The notes under the pieces were generated by a model that saw only the letters and a list, made by a program, of their open reading frames with translations, ran no database searches and was not told where the DNA came from. The position numbers and the translations under genes were made by a program. Source: Bdellovibrio sp. (lineage in GTDB: Bacteria; Bdellovibrionota; Bdellovibrionia; Bdellovibrionales; Bdellovibrionaceae). From it: 44,609 nt of DNA. The DNA is taken from assembly GCA_014376935.1 (NCBI GenBank), contig JACMQO010000121.1:1-44609 (forward strand), read 5' to 3'. This document shows positions 9,439 to 17,291 of the stretch, piece after piece. Numbering within the stretch: the stretch's first letter is position 1; the number at the start of each line of letters is the position of its first letter.

Positions 9439-10272
9439 ATGTTTGTAGACTTTGGCTCTATGCCGCAAGATTCAATGACTTTTCAACAACAGTTTAAACA
9501 GCATTTCCAAGAGGGATTAGCCCTACAGCAGGAAAAAAAGTGGGATGACGCTGTTCGTAAATACCAAACATTGCTAGACGAAGGTCAGGGAGCGATCACG
9601 GCCGAGCAAGCCTCTGTGATTTATCACAACCTTTCAACGATCGCCTTCGAAAAAGGGGATAATCTAAACGCCTTTATTTGGTCAAAAAAAGCTCTTTCTT
9701 TGAATGCAGACAACACCTTTGCGAAAGCTTTGTCGACCGAAATTGCCAAAAAATATCAACCTGTACAAATTCCTCATCAAATTTCGACCATCGAGACTTT
9801 ACAAAAAGTAACTTTAAATAACGTCGGTTTAGATTTCTTATTTTTGGGGTTTCTAATCTTTTTTGCGTTTAGCATCTTCTTGGCTTTAAAAACAATGCTG
9901 GCTCGAAAAAAGAACCAAATTGAAAGCGAAAATTTATCGATTCAGAAAAAAAATTCTGTAGGCCTTATCGTTAGTTTCAGCTCTGCGCTTGCCGTTTCGG
10001 CCTTTTTTCTTTTTTTAACCGTCATCAAATGGTCTGACATTTCAGTTCCAAAAGCGATTATCACGACCGACAACACGTCGGTGCAAACGGCCAGTGGCGG
10101 AAACCAAGCGGCCATTTTTGAAGCGGCCGCTGGGCTTGAAGTGGATGTTTTAAAAATCGAACCCGACTACGTGCAGGTTCGCTATCCGGGCGCTTTTTCA
10201 GGTTGGGTTTCTAAAAAAAATCTTGAGATTTTGTCATCGCCTTCGTGGCCAGTGCTACCGGCGGCGAAGTAA
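9439..10272 (+). CDS. TPR protein with C-terminal SH3-like domain, two TM segments (BatE-like)
   Basis: TPR-like EGLALQQEKKWDDAVRKYQTLLDEG; C-term AAAGLEVDVLKIEPDYVQVRYPGAFSGWVSKKNLEIL. Confidence 0.7.
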   Translation: MFVDFGSMPQDSMTFQQQFKQHFQEGLALQQEKKWDDAVRKYQTLLDEGQGAITAEQASVIYHNLSTIAFEKGDNLNAFIWSKKALSLNADNTFAKALSTEIAKKYQPVQIPHQISTIETLQKVTLNNVGLDFLFLGFLIFFAFSIFLALKTMLARKKNQIESENLSIQKKNSVGLIVSFSSALAVSAFFLFLTVIKWSDISVPKAIITTDNTSVQTASGGNQAAIFEAAAGLEVDVLKIEPDYVQVRYPGAFSGWVSKKNLEILSSPSWPVLPAAK

Positions 10273-10376
10273 ATCGTACGTATTGCGCCTACAAAAACAG
10301 CATATCGCTTGGTATTTCTCGGTAAGTTTTTGACTTCAAAGTTCGGATCAGGTTTGATTGAAACAGGAAAAAAATT

Positions 10377-11117
10377 ATGACTACTAAGATCTTGAAATCA
10401 TTGTTCATTTTTACAGTTTTTGGATATTTTATGGGTTGCTCTTCGGCCGATAAAAATTCAACGACACCTGAAGGTCTATTTAAAATTGCGCAAGAGTATG
10501 ATGAAGCTGAACGTTACGAGATCGCTTTACAAAAATACGCCGATGTTAAAAATAAATTTCCGTATAGTTCTTTTGCGACCGCATCTGAATTAGCGGTAGC
10601 CGATGTTCATTACAAACGCGAATCTTACGCTGAAGCGCAAATCGCTTACCAAAATTTTCGCGACCTTCACCCTAAGCATCCAAAAATTGATATGGTTGTT
10701 TTTAAAACCGGCATGAGTTTTTACCAGCAACTACCTGAAACGGTCGATCGCGATTTAACTTTAGCTAACGATGCTATTTATTCTTTTAACGATGTAATTA
10801 AAAATTATCCGAAATCAGAATATTTTATTGAAGCTAAAGAAAAACGAGACAAATGTTTTGTGATGTTAGCCGAAAAAGAATTGTACATCGGCGACTTCTA
10901 CCTACTTCATGAAAACTACGAAGCGTCTTTAAACCGCTACGAGATTATGTTAGCGAAGTATCCGGCCTTGGGTTTAGACCCGAAAGCCTTACTGGGCGCG
11001 GCTCGTGCTGCAGCTAAAGCCGACAATGATTCTAAAAAACAAAAATATGTCGAACTTTTAACTTCAAAGTACGAAAATTCTAACGAAGCTAAGTTGTTAA
11101 AATCAAAGGGTCTGTAA
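10377..11117 (+). CDS. bamD: Outer-membrane assembly lipoprotein, BamD family
   Basis: Lipobox YFMGCSS; TPR-like YEIALQKYADVKNKFPYSSFA, AIYSFNDVIKNYPKSEY. Confidence 0.82.
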   Translation: MTTKILKSLFIFTVFGYFMGCSSADKNSTTPEGLFKIAQEYDEAERYEIALQKYADVKNKFPYSSFATASELAVADVHYKRESYAEAQIAYQNFRDLHPKHPKIDMVVFKTGMSFYQQLPETVDRDLTLANDAIYSFNDVIKNYPKSEYFIEAKEKRDKCFVMLAEKELYIGDFYLLHENYEASLNRYEIMLAKYPALGLDPKALLGAARAAAKADNDSKKQKYVELLTSKYENSNEAKLLKSKGL

Positions 11118-11120
11118 AAA

Positions 11121-11843
11121 ATGAAATCATTTTCTCATCAGTTGATCGACGAAGCGCGCGAAAGTTTTATTGAAGGCGATTACAAAACAGCAGAGCCTTT
11201 ATTAAATCAGCCGACACTTTTAAATTCAAAAAATCCTGAAGTTTTTCAAATGTTAGCGACGATCTATTACGATCAAGGTAAATTCAACAAAGCGATTAAA
11301 ACTTTTAAAAAAGCTTTAGAGATCGACCCGTCTTACACCGATGCGGCCGTTGGTTTATCGATCATCCTGAACGACATTGGTCGCTACGATGAAGCTAAGA
11401 AAGTTTTCGAAGAAGCCAAAGCTTTACTTGATCACAAGAAACAAATGCCAGACCAAAACGTAAATGAAAAATTTGCGTCTAAGCATGCCGAACTAGCTGA
11501 CATGTATCTTCAATATAAAAAGTTTCCAGAAGCGATCGAGCAATACACGAAAGCCTTTCAGCTTTCGGCTAAGAAGGCTGACTTTTCAGTGCGTCTAGCT
11601 GAAACGTATGTTCAGGCCGGCCAAAAAGATAAGGCCATCAAAGAGCTTAAAACCGTTCTACAAGTCGATGCCAAGCTGATTGCACCCCGACTGAAGCTTG
11701 GTTTGATTCTTTATAACTTCCATCATATTGCCGAAGCCGTCGACCAGTGGGAGAATGTTTTACGGTACGAGCCGCAAAATACAGAGGCGTCTCGGTATTT
11801 AAAAATGGCGCAAGCTGCGGGCGTTACGACTTTAACTTTGTAA
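11121..11843 (+). CDS. Tetratricopeptide repeat protein
   Basis: Consecutive TPR units (GKFNKAIKTFKKALEIDPSYTDAAVGL, KFPEAIEQYTKAFQLSAKKADF). Confidence 0.85.
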   Translation: MKSFSHQLIDEARESFIEGDYKTAEPLLNQPTLLNSKNPEVFQMLATIYYDQGKFNKAIKTFKKALEIDPSYTDAAVGLSIILNDIGRYDEAKKVFEEAKALLDHKKQMPDQNVNEKFASKHAELADMYLQYKKFPEAIEQYTKAFQLSAKKADFSVRLAETYVQAGQKDKAIKELKTVLQVDAKLIAPRLKLGLILYNFHHIAEAVDQWENVLRYEPQNTEASRYLKMAQAAGVTTLTL

Positions 11844-11874
11844 TTTAATTGCAACTACTTCGAAGAAATGGAAT

Positions 11875-12402
11875 TTGAAAATTATGGCACAAATCAAAGA
11901 CGACATGTTGAAGTTCTTAACTCAAGAAGAAATCGCTAAACTTGTTTCGAAGTTAGCCGCACAAATTGAAGCTGACTACGAAGGCCGAGAGTTAATTTTC
12001 ATCTGCCCGCTACGTGGTTCGATGCATTTTACGGCTGATTTAATGCGAAAAATCAATTTACCACAGCAGGTCGATTTCGTTTTTGTTCAGTCAATTGAAA
12101 AGGGCGGATCAAGCCGCATGACGAAAGACATAACGATTAATATCACGGGTAAAGACGTTTTAATCGTAGAAGAAATCATCGACGTTGGTCGTACTTTAAA
12201 CTTCTTAAAAAATCGTTTGTTAACTTCAAATCCGAATTCTTTAAAAATCGTTACTTTACTTGATAAGCCGGCCCGTCGTGAATTACCGATTCGTGCGGAT
12301 TACATCGGTAAAACAATCGATGACCGTTTTGTTGTCGGCTACGGTATGGATAGCGATGAAAAAGGTCGTAACTACAGCGACATTTACGTTTTAAAGAATT
12401 AA
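11875..12402 (+). CDS. hpt: Hypoxanthine phosphoribosyltransferase
   Basis: IFICPLRGSMHFTADL, DVLIVEEIIDVGRTLNFL (PRPP loop); actual start may be ATG 11884. Confidence 0.92.
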   Translation: MKIMAQIKDDMLKFLTQEEIAKLVSKLAAQIEADYEGRELIFICPLRGSMHFTADLMRKINLPQQVDFVFVQSIEKGGSSRMTKDITINITGKDVLIVEEIIDVGRTLNFLKNRLLTSNPNSLKIVTLLDKPARRELPIRADYIGKTIDDRFVVGYGMDSDEKGRNYSDIYVLKN

Positions 12403-12426
12403 TTTACTAATCAAAGATAATCTAAG

Positions 12427-12453
12427 AATGCTTTATTAACCTAATAAAGCATT
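12427..12453. repeat. Inverted repeat AATGCTTTATTA-acc-TAATAAAGCATT
   Basis: 12-bp perfect stem, 3-nt loop, between hpt and the small ORF stop. Confidence 0.9.
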
Positions 12454-12513
12454 TACTACGAAAAGCGTAATCACGCAGACGACATATAGAAATATAAATT
12501 GTTTTGGTATCAT
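12436..12513 (-). CDS. 25-aa hydrophobic small membrane protein MIPKQFIFLYVVCVITLFVVNALLG (below ORF-track cutoff)
   Basis: Minus-strand ATG preceded by CAAGGAAGAACTT (SD AAGGA); single TM-like helix. Confidence 0.6.
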   Translation of the reverse strand: MIPKQFIFLYVVCVITLFVVNALLG

Positions 12514-12734
12514 AAGTTCTTCCTTGAGCTTAATGGGGCTACTTTTTCGACTAGCCGGTATCGTAACTGGTTTACGTTTACAGTTTAAATACCCTAGACC
12601 AGAAACTCAAATTTTCGCATAAAAACGCGGCTTAGGTCGGGACATAGTCCTATTTTGAGACATATATTTTTGTACATTCCGTTAAGAATTTCTCAATTTA
12701 TGTCGATAACCCTTACATGAAGGGGGAATTCAAA

Positions 12735-12935
12735 ATGAAATTCTTATCAAAAATGCGTGCGGGTCTTAGAAGAAATCTTCTTAAAAATCAAAGCGGACAA
12801 GGTGCAACCGAGTATATTCTGTTACTTGTTGTCGTTGTTGGTTTAGTTTTAGCTTTCAAAAAACCAATTATGGAAAAAATGAAGGGTAAAGTTGACTCAT
12901 TAGGTACTGCAATGGATCAGGTTACCCCAGATTAA
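12735..12935 (+). CDS. flp: Flp/Fap-type major pilin
   Basis: LLKNQSG|QGATEYILLLVVVVGLV has Flp motif with Glu+5/Tyr+6 after prepilin Gly; AAGGGGG SD before ATG 12735. Confidence 0.9.
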   Translation: MKFLSKMRAGLRRNLLKNQSGQGATEYILLLVVVVGLVLAFKKPIMEKMKGKVDSLGTAMDQVTPD

Positions 12936-12938
12936 TTT

Positions 12939-13148
12939 ATGACTATCGAATACGTACTCCTCATGATTATGGGCGGAGTTCTTTTTATGTCTGCTTTAAT
13001 CAAAGCTCCGAAAGTCGGCTTTGAAAAAGGTGGGGTACGTCTTGCTGCACGAGTAGAAACACAAATTGCTACGGGATCAGGATTTAAACCCTATCCGAAA
13101 AATGGAGCGTCTAATGAAGGGCGAGTTCCTTGGGTTGAAAAAGAATAA
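12939..13148 (+). CDS. Pilin-like small protein lacking a leader peptide
   Basis: MTIEYVLLMIMGGVLFMSALI resembles a mature Flp N-terminus; begins one codon after the flp stop in the same frame. Confidence 0.65.
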   Translation: MTIEYVLLMIMGGVLFMSALIKAPKVGFEKGGVRLAARVETQIATGSGFKPYPKNGASNEGRVPWVEKE

Positions 13149-13437
13149 TCCGTCTGGCTTACATCTTTTAAATCTGAATCAAAAAGGCCAATTTGCAATC
13201 GAAGCTGTCTTATTAATGACAGTGTTGGTCGGCTTTTTTCTAGCCGTTACAAATCAATTAAAATCAAAAAATGTTGTGGGTAATTTTGTGAGTAAGCCGA
13301 TGACCCGCGTGGGAAATATGGCTGGCTACGGGACTTGGCAAAGCGAATGCGTTGGCCAAGGTAAATCAAAAAAACAAACTTTAGGCAAATGCCACCCAAA
13401 CTCAATTCACCGCTCATTGAGTTCAAACCCAAAATGA
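13114..13437 (+). CDS. Tad pseudopilin-like protein
   Basis: NLNQKG|QFAIEAVLLMTVLVGFFLAV, prepilin-like G|XXXXE; ATG 13114 preceded by GGAG; the ORF-track start 13066 is inside the upstream ORF. Confidence 0.65.
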   Translation: MKGEFLGLKKNNPSGLHLLNLNQKGQFAIEAVLLMTVLVGFFLAVTNQLKSKNVVGNFVSKPMTRVGNMAGYGTWQSECVGQGKSKKQTLGKCHPNSIHRSLSSNPK

Positions 13438-14108
13438 AAAAAATAAATAACAAAATTAATTTAAATAACCAGTCTGGCTTTATCATCGCCGATTTTTTAT
13501 TTTCATTCGTTTTAGTTATCAGTTGCGGCATCATAATCTTCGCTTTAACTTTTTCATTAGCAACGGTTGAAATTTCTCAGTACATCGTTTGGTCAACCGC
13601 TAGAAATTATTCAGCCGGTAATACCAGCGAAGCCGATGCAAAAACACAAGCGACCCTTAAATTTAATAATTTAGCAGATCAATTTCCATTATTAACTGCA
13701 CGTGGTGCGACTTCATCACCTTGGTTTGTGTTAAACGGGCTGGCTATCGGCGACCTGGCTAATACCAGTGGTGGCGACAACGATCTTAGAACAAAATTAG
13801 CTTCTGACCGCGACAACAAAGACCAAGCCGGAGAATACCGTCAGCCTTGGACTGGTGCGAAAGCAGATCTTCAATTAAAATTACTTTCTGGAATTAAGGT
13901 TCCATTTTTAGGGCCGATCGCGGCTGATAAGACAGCATTCACATTCCCGGTGCGGGCTTTTATTATTCGTCATCCAAGCCAAGCAGAATGTTATGACTTT
14001 TATTCAGGCGCAAAAAGATTCTCGCAGGGGATTCAAAAATTAGAATCGCAGATGAACTCTTTAGGATCATCTGGCAGTTACGTTGTGATGGAAGATAACG
14101 GATGCTAA
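13434..14108 (+). CDS. Tad-locus pilin-like/TadE-F-type protein
   Basis: ATGA overlap with upstream stop; NNQSG|FIIADFLFSFVLVIS prepilin-like with Asp at +5. Confidence 0.6.
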   Translation: MKKINNKINLNNQSGFIIADFLFSFVLVISCGIIIFALTFSLATVEISQYIVWSTARNYSAGNTSEADAKTQATLKFNNLADQFPLLTARGATSSPWFVLNGLAIGDLANTSGGDNDLRTKLASDRDNKDQAGEYRQPWTGAKADLQLKLLSGIKVPFLGPIAADKTAFTFPVRAFIIRHPSQAECYDFYSGAKRFSQGIQKLESQMNSLGSSGSYVVMEDNGC

Positions 14109-14698
14109 TGGAAAAAAAGAACACCAAACCCACTCTAAAAAGAAAATCAAAAAAATCCGAAAAAGGAATGGCCATCATTGAAGCCATCCCCGCCTTATTT
14201 ATTATCGTATTAATTTTTAATTTTAGCCTTGGATTTTTCGGCGCGGTTCATTCAGGAATTTTAAATTCAATCGCGTCTTATAATTATTCGCTAGAAACCT
14301 TTCGCTTTAAATCAAACTTGGTCTACTTTCGCCCTGGCGGAGGCACGACCAATTACGCCGCATCGCTAAGCCGTGTGCATGGAACCATCCAAGATGGATC
14401 AGAAGATTCAGGCGACGGCACCATCGAAAAAACTTGGCCAGCCACAATGCGCGGAATTACATTTAATTACAAAAGTGGAACTGCAGGCCGTGACTTAGCA
14501 TCAGTTCAAGATAGAAAAGCCGGTAAAATTGCCGTTTCAGAAAGTGATCACAGTTACGCCGCGAATGCGACCGGTACAAAAATTTGGGCCGCTATTTCTA
14601 ACTACCAGCCCAAAGGCGGGGATTCAATACAAACGCCTAGAATTTGGATCAAGACCGTTTATGGAATCTGTTTAAATGCCGATTGTGAGAAGAAGTAA
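14102..14698 (+). CDS. TadE-like pseudopilin
   Basis: KSEKG|MAIIEAIPALFIIVLIFNFSLG; overlaps upstream stop. Confidence 0.7.
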   Translation: MLMEKKNTKPTLKRKSKKSEKGMAIIEAIPALFIIVLIFNFSLGFFGAVHSGILNSIASYNYSLETFRFKSNLVYFRPGGGTTNYAASLSRVHGTIQDGSEDSGDGTIEKTWPATMRGITFNYKSGTAGRDLASVQDRKAGKIAVSESDHSYAANATGTKIWAAISNYQPKGGDSIQTPRIWIKTVYGICLNADCEKK

Positions 14699-14722
14699 AA
14701 GTTTTTTTAACAAGGTAGGAAC

Positions 14723-15568
14723 ATGGGTCCCAACGAATCAAGAAATTTATGGATCTCTATAGGAGCCGGGGTTTTTGCCACGTTCATGCTATATTCGTAC
14801 TCTCAAGAAAAAAAAGCTGAACTTGAAAAATCTGTTGGAGAAAAAGTTCGTGTCGTTGTTGCTAAAGAAGATATTCGTGAAATGGATAGCATTTACGATA
14901 ACGTGATCGAATATAAAGAGCGTAACAAAGCTGACCTTGAACCCGATTCGTATTCAAGTATTCCTGATGTTGTAGGTGGCGTGGCCGCTATTCCGATTAA
15001 AAAAGGTCAAACAATCACAAAAAATAAAGTTTTAGAACCCGGTCCTGAAACAGGGATGGCAATTCAAGTGTCTCCGAATAAAAGAGCCGTTACGATTAAT
15101 ATTACAGACGAGCGTGCTAACGCAAAATTGATTCGACCGGGCGACCGCGTTGATATCATGGCCATCATTGATTCTGGAAAAGGGATCAATCAAAAACGTG
15201 AAGTCACATTATTGATGGAAGACGTCGTAATTTTAGCTACGGGCGTAAACGTGCACAATAATTTACCCCGAACGATTGAGAAAGATCCCTCTGGTAAAAA
15301 TTTAATTCAAACGACTTTAACGGGCGATACGAAGTACACGACCATTACGATCGAAGCTGACGTTATGCAGGCGCAAGATTTGATTTTTTTAACTTCTTCT
15401 AATTCAAGTAGTCTTTACTTCTTGCTTAGAAATCCGAATGATCGAAAAGTTATGCGACCGCGTCTACCGGCCTCTTCAGCCGACTCGATCCAAAACAGGA
15501 CAATAGTCCCGTCCAGTGGCTTTTCTGGTCAGCCTCAGCCAAACTTAATGAACGGCCCGGGTAGATAA
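14723..15568 (+). CDS. cpaB: Flp pilus assembly protein CpaB/RcpC (SAF domain)
   Basis: VRVVVAKEDIREMDSIYDNVIEYKE...IPIKKGQTITKNKV...AVTINITDERANAKLIRPGDRVDIMAIID. Confidence 0.9.
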   Translation: MGPNESRNLWISIGAGVFATFMLYSYSQEKKAELEKSVGEKVRVVVAKEDIREMDSIYDNVIEYKERNKADLEPDSYSSIPDVVGGVAAIPIKKGQTITKNKVLEPGPETGMAIQVSPNKRAVTINITDERANAKLIRPGDRVDIMAIIDSGKGINQKREVTLLMEDVVILATGVNVHNNLPRTIEKDPSGKNLIQTTLTGDTKYTTITIEADVMQAQDLIFLTSSNSSSLYFLLRNPNDRKVMRPRLPASSADSIQNRTIVPSSGFSGQPQPNLMNGPGR

Positions 15569-15588
15569 ATCCAGGCTCTACATTTAGG

Positions 15589-17193
15589 GTGGATCGTACG
15601 AAAATAGTTACTCTGTTTTTCATTTTAATTTGCACACACGTGATGGCACAAACGCCACCTCCTGCGGCTGCGCCATCAACGCCGGCCTTAGCACCCGCTA
15701 ATCCCGCGACAGCCGCTGCAGCAGCTAATTCTAAAGAAATGAACGTCGACACTTCACTTGATGAGCCGGTTGAAAAACCGAACGCGAAACGTATTCGCCG
15801 GGTACTTAGCTTGGTTGCCGGCATCGAATTAGATGAAGAGTTTAAAATTCCAGATGTTGATTTGATTTATAAAGGCCACGTTGAACTGGTCGATATGAAG
15901 CGAATTAAGAATAGTGATTTTTTTAGAATCACTCCTAAAAAAGATGGTAGCGGTATCATCACGATTCATAATAAAAAAACGGGTCAAATGCTGGTCGAAC
16001 TACGTCTTGAAATTCGCAAAGACGAATTAGAAAAAACCATGCGTGAACTTCAATCGCTTTTAGGCGACATCGAAGGCATCGAATACAAAATTGTTAATAA
16101 TCGAATCTTACTTGATGGGTATGCTTTAATCCCCAAAGATTTAATTCGTATTGCCCAAGTGATCAAGTCGATGGATTCGGGCGGACAAATTAAATCATTG
16201 GTTTCGCTTAGCCCATTAGCTCGTAAAAAAATCGCCGAATACATTTCACGTGACGTGAATAATCCAGAAGTCAGCATTACCGCCGTTGGTGATTTTTTAA
16301 AGCTTGAAGGCCAAGTGAATAGCCTAGAAGAAAAAAATCGTATCAACCGCCTAGCTCAGCTTTACATGCCAGATCTAGTTATTGATAATGCGCCCGAAAC
16401 TGAAAATATTAAGATCGTCGGTAAAAAAACCGCGGGCCGAGTTGAAGATTTAATTATCGATTTAATCACCGTTAAAAAAGATGAAGAAAAAGTAGAACCT
16501 CCGCCAAAAATGGTTCAGATCGTTGCCCACTTCGTTGAATTTAGTGAGCGGTACGGAAAAAGTTTTAACTTTGCGTTTAATCCATCGCTACGTGCAGTTG
16601 GTGATTTATCAGAACGTCAGCAAAGTAGTAGCACCGTGAACGATATCGCTAACTTAGTCGATCGCTTGATTCCAAAATTAAATTGGGCAAAAAGCCATGG
16701 ATACGCGCGAATTTTAGATACAGCTTCGGTCTTAACCCAAGATAAGAAAAAAGGTATCATTAACCGAACGATCACAACGACAACTTTAATTGCCGGCCAA
16801 AATGGGGCCGCAGCCGAAAGTAAGCAAGAAGCGCGTGTCAAATTAGACGTAACCCCGATTATCAAATCAGAACGATCAGGTCTAGTCGAGCTTCCACTTT
16901 TAGTTGAGGTCACTGACGTCGGATCAAACCAAAATATTTCAAGCACAGTTTCAACAACGATCACCGTGCGTGACCGACAAAGCGCAGCCTTCGGGGGCGT
17001 GATTAAAAAGAAAACGGTGAATAGTTACGGCAATCCACAACCAACAACGGCGGGCGCAATTATCACCCTAAACCAAGGTAAAGAGTTCGATAAAAATTCA
17101 AGCAACTTCGTGGTGTTTGTTACTCCGATCATTAAAGCATCTGCAAGTTCAGGCGTTGATCAGGTCAAAAAGAAATTTAGATTGAAAGAGTAG
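15589..17193 (+). CDS. cpaC: Tad secretin CpaC/RcpA (divergent), GTG start
   Basis: Signal peptide, N-terminal DUF/BON-like IEGIEYKIVNNRILLDGYALIPKDL, C-terminal RDRQSAAFGGVI...NFVVFVTPII. Confidence 0.82.
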   Translation: MDRTKIVTLFFILICTHVMAQTPPPAAAPSTPALAPANPATAAAAANSKEMNVDTSLDEPVEKPNAKRIRRVLSLVAGIELDEEFKIPDVDLIYKGHVELVDMKRIKNSDFFRITPKKDGSGIITIHNKKTGQMLVELRLEIRKDELEKTMRELQSLLGDIEGIEYKIVNNRILLDGYALIPKDLIRIAQVIKSMDSGGQIKSLVSLSPLARKKIAEYISRDVNNPEVSITAVGDFLKLEGQVNSLEEKNRINRLAQLYMPDLVIDNAPETENIKIVGKKTAGRVEDLIIDLITVKKDEEKVEPPPKMVQIVAHFVEFSERYGKSFNFAFNPSLRAVGDLSERQQSSSTVNDIANLVDRLIPKLNWAKSHGYARILDTASVLTQDKKKGIINRTITTTTLIAGQNGAAAESKQEARVKLDVTPIIKSERSGLVELPLLVEVTDVGSNQNISSTVSTTITVRDRQSAAFGGVIKKKTVNSYGNPQPTTAGAIITLNQGKEFDKNSSNFVVFVTPIIKASASSGVDQVKKKFRLKE

Positions 17194-17291
17194 CCTAAAA
17201 CCTAAGTCTAGAGCCAATTCCATAGGGATGATGGTCTTTGGTCCCATCAAGAAAAACTGACTTTTGACCGAAAAGTCGATCAGGAGGCCCT

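Noticed and set aside
13066-13113. Track start of ORF 13066-13437
   Set aside because: This part overlaps the previous ORF; ATG 13114 with GGAG upstream is a better start.
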